In this document: positions 59,901 to 64,000 of the stretch, in pieces
Position numbering within the stretch: position 1 is the first letter of the stretch
Layout of the letters: every line of letters starts with the position of its first letter
Source of the DNA: Polaromonas sp047303325
GTDB taxonomy: Bacteria > Pseudomonadota > Gammaproteobacteria > Burkholderiales > Burkholderiaceae_C
Direction: 5' to 3'
Length of the DNA stretch: 64,000 nt
Assembly: GCF_047303325.1 (NCBI RefSeq)
Contig: NZ_JBKBEX010000013.1
Coordinates: 62,001 to 126,000, forward strand
Made by a program: the position numbers and the translations under genes
Notes under the pieces: generated by a model
The model's database searches: none
The model's input: the letters and a program-made list of their open reading frames with translations, nothing else
Told to the model about the DNA's origin: nothing

Positions 59901-62086
59901 GCGTAGACCGTGTCATTGCCCGCACCCGCGTCGATCACGTCAGGCGCATCGTCATAAACCAGCGAGCCACCATTCTGGGCCAGCGTCGGTTCCCAATCCG
60001 CCGTGGGGCTGTTTCGCTGGAAGACGTTCAGCCCGCTGGCGCTGAGGATGGTGTCGTTGCCCGCGCCGCCATGGATGGTGTCGCTGCCCGCACCGCCGCC
60101 TATCAGGTCGTTGCCGTCGCCGCCGTCGATCTCGTCGTTGCCGCCGCCGCCAACCAACGCATCGTTGCCGCCCAGCCCGCTGATCTTGTCGTTGCCATTG
60201 CTGCCGATGATGACGTCGCGGTAGCCGGCTTCCACCACGCCGCCGGCCAGCGTGCCGTCGGCCGCCCAGGTAGTGCTGTTCCAGTCGTAGCGCGGGTGGC
60301 CGGTTCCAGGATCGTCGACGAGCTGGCCGTGCTGGTCGCCGGTGAAGATGTGGGCAACTTCGGGCGTCTCCGCCAAAGTGCCTTCCATCGTCAACCCTAG
60401 TTGACCGTTTTGCCAACCCTGCACGCGAATGTAATTCAGGCTCGAATCTTTTTGAATCACAAGGGTTTTGTTATCGCCACTGCCAAGCAAGACGAATACA
60501 AAGCCTTGTTCTTTGTTGTACCAAGAGTTGTCGTCCAGCTTCTTGCCGCCTTGCAAGGTCACACCGTCCACTTCAATAGAACCTTGACCGTCACTGTCAA
60601 TCACCACATCACTGCCAAAAGTGCCCGTGAACTTATAGGTGTCATTGCCAGCGCCGCCATAGAGCCAGTCGTTGGCGTTGTCACCAGTTCCACCATTCAG
60701 GCTGTCGTCGCCGGCGCTGGCATAAAAGACATCGCCTTTGTTGCCTCCGGTAAAGGTGTCACCGCCGGCACCGCCGATAAAGATCTGGCCTTTGTTGGCA
60801 TCCTTGGCCGTCGCGGTCGCCCCTGAACTGCCGGCAACCACATTCCATTGGTCATAGGTGACATCTCCAACGGGAGCACCATTTTCATCGGTCACGGCAG
60901 TCAGCCACTTGCCGACATAGTTCACCGCCTTGTTCTGCACGTTGGCCAAGCCGGCAGCTTGGGCAGACGTGTATTGCAGCAACTCACCGGTTTGGTTAAA
61001 GAACTCTTGCCCGGCATAGTCGTTGCCCTGCCAGAAATACCATTCGATGCTCTGAGCGGTCAGGGCGTCTTGTGCAGCCCGGCTCAGGCCGGCCATATTC
61101 GTGCCCAGCTTTTGCAGGTCATTGGCGAAGTGGCTGAGCATGGCATTGGGGGCGGTGTCCGTTACCCCAATCTGGTTGCGATTGAGCTTGACCAGAAAAT
61201 CCTGCTCTGTGCCAGTAATCAAATCCACCGCATAGAAATTTCTGTCAAATATCAGCGGCAAGGCGCCCGGCAAAGTGGCGGCCCATTTGTTAAAGGTCGG
61301 GCTCATCAAGCCTGCGGCATGCAAATCAATGCTGTGCTTGGCGGTCATGCCCAGCTCGGTTTCGCCGGCGGTGAACAAGGAGGTGCGTGTGCCCGAGGTT
61401 TCGATAAAGGGCAAGAGAAAGAGCGTTTTTTCCAATATCTCGCCTTTGACGGCCCAAGCCTGGACCTTGGCCGAGCGCGCGGTGTAGTCGCCGCCCGGAC
61501 TGAAGTCGGCCAGGGCCTCCGGAATACCCCCCAGATGGGGATCGAGCAGCGCATTGGCAAAGAGCTTGGCCCTGATGGCGGCCAGCGGCCCCAAGGCGCC
61601 CAGGGCGTACTGCGTAGGGTCGGCGGACTTGCCAAATGGCGCGGGCGCAAATACCTTGGCGGCCTGGTCAAAATACACCGCCATCATGGCGGCCAGGCCG
61701 CCGCCCAGGCTGTGCCCGGTAAAGGTGACGGTTTTGCCGAGATCGGCGGCAACCCTTTGGTAGAGCTCTGCCGCGGCAACCGCTTGCGGGCCCAGCAGTC
61801 CGGCAGCCAGGGGCAGATTGCCCGCGAGCCAGTCGCCTGCCTGCCCCGCGCCTGAACCACCAAACTGCGTACCCGCATAGGCGATCACGATTTCGCCTGT
61901 CACATCCCGATAGACCCGGGCGCTAAAACCGCTGCCCGGAAAACTGGCATTGGGGCCGGACCCTGAAATGGCGTATTGAGTTAACTCGGTCCATCCCTGT
62001 GGAATAGGGGCATAGTTGCCCCTAAATTGTCTGGCGTCCCTGTAGGCGTCGCCTGACAGCAGTGCGTACTCGAATGGTTGCGTCAC
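53921..62086 (-). CDS. Giant RTX calcium-binding protein with N-terminal lipase domain
   Basis: A 2721-residue protein. Residues 1 to about 300 form a class 3 lipase-like domain, with AYAGT near 69-73 and the nucleophile motif GHSLGGG with Ser126. RTX nonapeptide clusters (GGxGxDxLx) lie near 439-510, 620-770, 775-1020, 1100-1235, 2076-2140 and 2215-2325, separated by HCBP-related beta segments. A C-terminal end without signal peptide suits type I secretion. GTG 62086 overlaps the lipoprotein stop by 4 bp and is preferred over an ATG 24 codons upstream that overlaps more. Ca2+ would fold the tail outside the cell. Secretion genes are not in the window. Confidence 0.9.
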   Translation of the reverse strand: MTQPFEYALLSGDAYRDARQFRGNYAPIPQGWTELTQYAISGSGPNASFPGSGFSARVYRDVTGEIVIAYAGTQFGGSGAGQAGDWLAGNLPLAAGLLGPQAVAAAELYQRVAADLGKTVTFTGHSLGGGLAAMMAVYFDQAAKVFAPAPFGKSADPTQYALGALGPLAAIRAKLFANALLDPHLGGIPEALADFSPGGDYTARSAKVQAWAVKGEILEKTLFLLPFIETSGTRTSLFTAGETELGMTAKHSIDLHAAGLMSPTFNKWAATLPGALPLIFDRNFYAVDLITGTEQDFLVKLNRNQIGVTDTAPNAMLSHFANDLQKLGTNMAGLSRAAQDALTAQSIEWYFWQGNDYAGQEFFNQTGELLQYTSAQAAGLANVQNKAVNYVGKWLTAVTDENGAPVGDVTYDQWNVVAGSSGATATAKDANKGQIFIGGAGGDTFTGGNKGDVFYASAGDDSLNGGTGDNANDWLYGGAGNDTYKFTGTFGSDVVIDSDGQGSIEVDGVTLQGGKKLDDNSWYNKEQGFVFVLLGSGDNKTLVIQKDSSLNYIRVQGWQNGQLGLTMEGTLAETPEVAHIFTGDQHGQLVDDPGTGHPRYDWNSTTWAADGTLAGGVVEAGYRDVIIGSNGNDKISGLGGNDALVGGGGNDEIDGGDGNDLIGGGAGSDTIHGGAGNDTILSASGLNVFQRNSPTADWEPTLAQNGGSLVYDDAPDVIDAGAGNDTVYAGRGNDRIDGGAGVDVLYGGAGNDIVEGGADDDTLVGDGTNVPNTYGSVAGADHGNDFLDGGDGNDGLIGGGKDDTLFGGAGNDLMHGDDVEAQLAGEFHGNDYLDGEGGDDRMAGGGKDDILYGGSGNDMLNGDNTQDLLAGEFHGNDYLDGQEGDDLLAGSGKDDVLYGGTGNDVLLGDDTESNLAGAFHGNDYLDGGDGDDVLRGGGGNDTLYGGSGNDTLNGDDEPENLAAEFHGNDYLDGGDGDDVLKGGGGNDTLYGGKGNDTLIGGAGADLLDGGEGNDSYEAGAGDTVSDTSGTNTLKLADSGPYTVSTSGADLVLNYGDSGNLRITGALGGSIASIDGVALGDWLQNHLSEDASLQSTGENQVLTGGSGNDELSAQHSGVTLRGGNGNDLLTGWAGNATLNGGDGNDVLDASGAANVLTGDAGNDRLTAAGGDDTLDGGVGNDILSGGAGSDTLRGGAGDDVIDGGDGDDRLSGGSGIDILRGGNGLDTYVLGYGMGQATLEDHSPEGSVIELDASGLQLESLTARRVNNDLEVGVRGTDTRMLVKDYYGATQTSLLFKDPQGNTLSVQALVDASTPQWVNLQGSLIETAKAEARSRIGAEYSAQGYARQADGGWYIADALRLLDNNSYEYVTTTTYTHQLMSNSSTTWTTPSTSVAGTQWAFSDGDWVDYASRSDTAVAVSDQSQTVSDEFISLASMSGSVSYQQIWRGVAWSVRSSEAGTTTSPRIQYVRSEPGSPPEIITEESSSTYLTRFYSGLDTGITLEDPGAAATAGPLPAYVSGVFAHRQWNYQLGQVTLSDGNHTVMADGYSSVIGGVGDNIIYNAGFAYGGTGNAILSGGNTLMAGSGDQYLEYGKTMVVGDGHDTVLARAYRRFELYYGTSTPRETVRILVDPNNTGMDLLLSEHELSNGGLDQNRNGLDDVIESIYQEQGFSYGSKIQYSYQHGGKFYWGGGFFDTLEAARNAYYEQQQGTTNSQEWSDEFASYIKPLPALFRNPGFADVLQSWGPASDYYDSHPLQTILLTANNFAVLQPYLEAGLLPLKTVVFGPGLSLADIGLSWGVAVSPLDGEARVTLKLQWGPDQGVQVMIPRTDDVLNAAIQKFEFADGSTVWLQDLIAMAPPAPDFDLGYAQLHAGMGAQSADAADVTGIRALVASASELKVESDGVDLVISIIGSSDSLRITGWYADPNAMSRAILFTSGNTALSAAELTDRGLIKDGSAGGMDLHGIPGFATTFIAGPNTRMTGNSGMDVYVYNPGSGEVHITDPGGGAVRFGSGVSATATLGLGDGSLLVKLGNQGDKIYLENFDPSNAGNFQSVWNFEFAGGSTLNLQDLLNQGFDLSGTSGADTINGTSVTDRILAGAGDDVLRGGRGDDTLDGGAGSDTYLWSRGDGDDDINEVGDSGTETDTVKLLGVKSHEMRLGRDTTNLYLNIGTEQIEIANHFSNPHSSLEKVQFSDGRTWNKGTLDTAPYRGTDGPDVLVGSTGAEQLMGLAGDDSYIVDNIRDVVDEEANEGIDTVTSSVDYTIRANIENLILAGSALEGTGNALDNMLIGNREANRLTGGFGADTLIGGDGDDMLDGAATNDVSTVEMMVTSDSSAVYYVYGSPTISLTMENCIVPGVMPGGSVRFQGGISSSINIYVTPGSHVDLGNVDINTGSVHLSGKFSDYSQTVDQNTGILSFSRELAGGQNERLDIKASDLDSRLYFADAYFVLNSNDSRLVSTASDLNPWEWNMNPWDYGNFYPFQETRVFEPIQEAWLTTGEQAWPLDIPMITQGADRLVGGLGNDLYFLDDAGDTVVENAEEGTDTVQSHLANYTLGAHVENLTLLGSGNINGTGNALANVLVGNAGNNTLAGDRGGDTYQAYRGMGQDRIVENDATPGTIDVLSFSTEISANQLWMRRSGNDLEINIIGTADKATVQDWYLGDAHHVEQISLSDGKVLLDSDLEILVQAMAPYTPPAMGQTDLSAAYAAQLAPVIAASWH
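54550..55120 (-). other. Non-RTX insert (about 190 aa) within the RTX tail
   Basis: The RTX run ending DGDDMLDGAA is interrupted by residues about 2323-2512 with a different composition (YYVYGSPTISL, SINIYVTPGSHVDLG, NPWEWNMNPWDYGNFYPF), after which the RTX pattern resumes at GADRLVGGLGND. The DNA here is lower in GC than the flanks. It resembles a domain inserted between two calcium-binding repeats; the fold is not recognised. Confidence 0.6.
59057..59746 (-). repeat. Five tandem 138-bp (46-residue) RTX repeats
   Basis: The motif encoding HGNDYLDG recurs in steps of exactly 138 bp: its DNA complement begins at 59169, 59307, 59445, 59583 and 59721. Each 46-residue unit contains about four nonapeptides plus a linker ending LAGE-FHGND or a close variant. 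The two units nearest 59169 and 59307 are the most alike. The pattern indicates recent duplication in frame within the RTX gene. Confidence 0.9.
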
Positions 62087-62739
62087 TTTGAGCTTCCTGT
62101 TTCTTGGGCTGGTGCAGAAAGCGCGGTTGGACTTGTTGCTCCCTCCCGCGGGCGACAAGTGTTGATATGACCATAGCTAAGAGGATGCTTAACTAACCAA
62201 GCCTCTTTGTTTTTTAGCGATATGCGTAGTTCATGAAATTGGGCGTACTCAGCGGCTGTGCCGTATAGCAACATGTTTGGCTCGCGCAATGCACGCGGCA
62301 AGTCGTGAATTCGAATGGGAACAAATTGAGTTCCTACAAGCTTCGCTACCTCGTCGCAATCACCCCAGGCATATCGCCCCCAGTCTTGTCCCGGTATTTC
62401 CTGTGAGCGGTAATAAGATCCCCCTCGTAGCGTGACGTACCATGCGCCTTCGTGCTGATCAAGAAGGGAAGGGCCAAATCCTTTGAATAACTGCGTGACC
62501 TTGCCAGTTGTTCCGCCGGCATCGAACGTCAGCGTCGTATCTCTTGAAATGATGGTTCCCCCATACCGTGTGAACCCTTGATTAAGGCGCTCGTAGGAGC
62601 GCTTCAAATGCACGACGATCACTCGACCATCGTGCAGTTGCACCTCCTCATCCCATTCAAGATCAAACCACCGGTCGTACAGGCAGCCACTCAGCAATGA
62701 AGTGGATGCCGCGGCAAGCAACAAGGCGCGGCGCTTCAT
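62083..62739 (-). CDS. Predicted lipoprotein upstream of the RTX lipase
   Basis: A 218-residue exported lipoprotein. The signal sequence MKRRALLLAAASTSLLSGC has a lipobox LLSGC with Cys19. The mature part is rich in aromatic residues and begins LYDRWFDLEWDEEVQLHDGRVIVVHLKRSYERLN. The family is not confidently named; similar EEVxLxDGRVIVV lipoproteins are found beside secreted toxins in Burkholderiales, from memory. It overlaps the small membrane gene upstream (ATGA) and the RTX gene downstream (GTGA). A role as partner or self-protection factor for the lipase is inference. Confidence 0.82.
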   Translation of the reverse strand: MKRRALLLAAASTSLLSGCLYDRWFDLEWDEEVQLHDGRVIVVHLKRSYERLNQGFTRYGGTIISRDTTLTFDAGGTTGKVTQLFKGFGPSLLDQHEGAWYVTLRGGSYYRSQEIPGQDWGRYAWGDCDEVAKLVGTQFVPIRIHDLPRALREPNMLLYGTAAEYAQFHELRISLKNKEAWLVKHPLSYGHINTCRPREGATSPTALSAPAQETGSSK

Positions 62740-62924
62740 GCTGGGGCTCCAGCAGTTCTCGCCATGAGGTGAAGCAAGGGCGTGGTGAAGAGGAGAACAA
62801 ACAACAGGAACTTGATCAGCAAGCGCATGGACCCATCGGGTATGGGGTTGCCGATTTTTTCAACGACCCAACCGCAGAAGGCGACCCACGCTGCAATCAC
62901 GATGGAGAGGAAAACTCCTTTCAT
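62736..62924 (-). CDS. Small membrane protein (62 aa)
   Basis: A 62-residue protein with two hydrophobic helices (SIVIAAWVAFCGWVV and LLIKFLLFVLLFTTPLLHLM). ATG 62924 overlaps the stop of the small upstream ORF by 4 bp, and its stop overlaps the lipoprotein start (ATGA). Position in the coupled run and the membrane segments support a real gene. The function is unknown; it may act with the lipoprotein. Confidence 0.75.
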   Translation of the reverse strand: MKGVFLSIVIAAWVAFCGWVVEKIGNPIPDGSMRLLIKFLLFVLLFTTPLLHLMARTAGAPA

Positions 62925-63001
62925 GGATTGCTTCTGTTTTTGTCTTCGGAAAGATCAGGCATGTTTCGCCATGCCGTCGTTGATTGATTTGAAATAAGCA
63001 C
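62921..63001 (-). CDS. Possible 26-residue leader ORF of the RTX operon
   Basis: A GTG at 63001 directly after AAAGGAGAGGGC, a strong Shine-Dalgarno with five-base spacing, opens a 26-codon frame (MLISNQSTTAWRNMPDLSED..., hydrophilic). Its TGA overlaps the ATG of the 62-residue gene (ATGA at 62924-62921). It could be a coupled leader peptide or simply the ribosome landing site. The longer 81-codon frame in the same phase has no such start signal. Confidence 0.45.
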   Translation of the reverse strand: MLISNQSTTAWRNMPDLSEDKNRSNP

Positions 63002-63394
63002 GCCCTCTCCTTTATTTTTGTAGTGCCGTAGCGGCCGAACTTTAAAGAGATGATGAAGAACACGCCAATAGCGTTTACGCATTCGTGAATACCCATCTCT
63101 CATAGAGAGAATGGACACAAACACAAGCGTGAACACAGACGTGGACACAGACCCAAACCCAAACATCCACGCTCCCGCATGCGCAACTCACGCATGCGGG
63201 AGGCGGTGGGATTGAATGCGAGGAACGTTGATGTTCCTCTGAGGTGAGTGCGAAAGGAGGTGCGCCGCACCGTGAAAGCTGGTGGGCTTGGTGCTGGCAA
63301 CGCACCCAGGTTCTTTGTGAACGAAATTCAGACAAACGTAACCGCGCGTGATGCGCGTTCGCTGCAGCCGCTGATGCAGCTGCTGCTAATGCAA
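63002..63394. other. Intergenic region with repeats and hairpins upstream of the RTX operon
   Basis: This stretch separates the RTX operon from the ATPase gene. It holds a degenerate hexamer tract (GACACA/AACACA/GACGTG pattern, 63112-63160), a perfect 12-bp hairpin CTCCCGCATGCG/CGCATGCGGGAG with loop CAACTCA (63172-63202), and a second 7-bp hairpin GAGGAAC/GTTCCTC (63220-63239). A plus-strand 34-codon ORF (63111-63215) across the hexamers is not convincing as a gene. The promoter of the RTX operon probably lies in the low-GC part near 63005-63060. Confidence 0.6.
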
Positions 63395-64000
63395 TTAATG
63401 CCGGTGGCGCAGCAGTCGCAAGCCGTTGCCCACCACCAGCAGGCTCGCGCCCATGTCGGCAAATACCGCCATCCACATGGTGGCCGTGCCGAAGACGGCC
63501 AGGACCAGGAAGATACTTTTGATGCCCAGCGCCAGGCTGATGTTCTGCCACAGGATGGCATGCGTGTTTTGCGACAGCCGCACGGTTTCGGCCACGCGCT
63601 CCAGGTTGTCGTTCATGATGACCACGTCAGCCGCTTCCATGGCGGTGTCGGCGCCGGCTCCGCCCATGGCAAAACCGATATCGGCCTGGGCCAGCGCGGG
63701 CGCGTCGTTGATGCCGTCGCCCGCCATGCCGGTGGCGCCGTAGCGTTGCTGCATGTCGCGAATCGCTTCGAGCTTGGCTTCGGGCAGCAGGTCGCCGCGC
63801 GCGTCTTCGATGCCGGCCTGGGTCGCGATGGCACGTGCCGTGGCGGCGTTGTCGCCGGTCAGCATCACGGGCGTGACGCCCAAGACCTTGAGGTCGATGA
63901 TGGCCTGGCGTGAGGTCTGCTTGATGGTGTCGGCCACCGCGAACAGCGCCAGTACGCGGCTTTCGTCGGCCAGCAGGGTCACGGTGCGGCCTTGCTGTTC
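63395..64000 (-). CDS. Heavy-metal P-type ATPase, C-terminal part (cut by window end)
   Basis: The last 201 residues of a P1B-type ATPase (ZntA/CadA/CopA group); the frame is open to base 64000 and continues beyond. It has the hinge TGDNAATARAIATQAGI, the GDGINDAPALAQADIGFAMG motif of the P domain, and two C-terminal membrane helices (ILWQNISLALGIKSIFLVLAVF and MWMAVFADMGASLLVVGNGLRLL). It exports a metal cation from the cytoplasm with ATP. The phosphorylation site and metal-binding N-terminus lie outside the window, so the metal cannot be named; the C-terminal MGASLLVVGN with its Asp suits Zn2+/Cd2+ more than Cu+. Confidence 0.93.
   Translation of the reverse strand, partial: EQQGRTVTLLADESRVLALFAVADTIKQTSRQAIIDLKVLGVTPVMLTGDNAATARAIATQAGIEDARGDLLPEAKLEAIRDMQQRYGATGMAGDGINDAPALAQADIGFAMGGAGADTAMEAADVVIMNDNLERVAETVRLSQNTHAILWQNISLALGIKSIFLVLAVFGTATMWMAVFADMGASLLVVGNGLRLLRHRH

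Noticed and set aside
58390..60360. Regular repeats considered as a CRISPR array
   Set aside because: The periodicity is coding (9- and 46-residue RTX units) in one open frame; there are no unique spacers of uniform length and no cas genes.
62921..63166. 81-codon minus-strand ORF
   Set aside because: Most of it runs through the hexamer tract and hairpin and has no ribosome-binding site; only its last 26 codons, after a strong Shine-Dalgarno, are kept as a possible leader ORF.

Overview
The window is GC-rich, gene-dense bacterial DNA. Gene families, repeats and codon habits (the Ile codon ATA used freely before G, many orphan Bug receptors, argB next to a SlmA homologue) point to a betaproteobacterium of the family Comamonadaceae (Polaromonas/Variovorax/Rhodoferax-like). 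The genus is an inference. No rRNA, tRNA, CRISPR array, transposase or phage gene was seen.

Layout. (1) 1-8559, plus strand: the distal part of a surface-polysaccharide (O-antigen type) cluster, with a UDP-sugar dehydrogenase cut by the window edge, a GT4 glycosyltransferase, a Wzy-like polymerase, a Wzx-like flippase, a hexapeptide acyltransferase, a GT2-epimerase fusion and an atypical SDR. (2) 8635-12762, plus: argB, an OmpR/TctE-type two-component pair and a SlmA-type TetR protein. (3) 12975-20664, minus, and 20788-23146, plus: a sugar-acid catabolic locus. It has a TRAP transporter, a UxaA-family dehydratase, an LDH2-family dehydrogenase, an orphan Bug receptor, a FadR-type GntR regulator, and a divergent operon of two SDRs and an FAH-family hydrolase. 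The set resembles the non-phosphorylative L-fucose/L-rhamnose-type pathway ending in pyruvate plus a hydroxyacid. (4) 23699-34441, plus: a TetR-headed beta-oxidation cluster with acyl-CoA dehydrogenase, FadN-type fused dehydrogenase/hydratase, thiolase, a second enoyl-CoA hydratase, and several thioesterases and alpha/beta hydrolases. (5) 34507-41237: a second hydroxyacid locus with LysR, two Bug receptors, a diverged UxaA paralogue, a D-2-hydroxyacid dehydrogenase and an HpaI-type aldolase. (6) 41256-45061, minus: a lysine/2-aminoadipate operon (HglS-type 2-oxoadipate dioxygenase, aminotransferase, AmaB-like dehydrogenase) with a divergent LysR gene. (7) 46059-53916: IclR regulator and a spermidine/putrescine-type ABC importer whose operon carries an HcnABC-like three-subunit oxidase, probably for an opine or amino acid. 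(8) 53921-63001, minus: a run of genes joined by 4-bp overlaps that ends in a 2721-residue protein with an N-terminal lipase domain and a long RTX calcium-binding tail. It is preceded by a lipoprotein, a small membrane protein and a possible 26-codon ORF. (9) 63395-64000, minus: the C-terminal end of a heavy-metal P-type ATPase.

The most distinctive items are the RTX-lipase/lipoprotein operon with its exact 138-bp tandem repeats, two long hairpin-forming repeat elements (17655-17777, and 49037-49139 inside the ABC operon), the oxidase-containing ABC operon, and several clean regulator operators. All functional calls come from reading motifs; no database search was possible.
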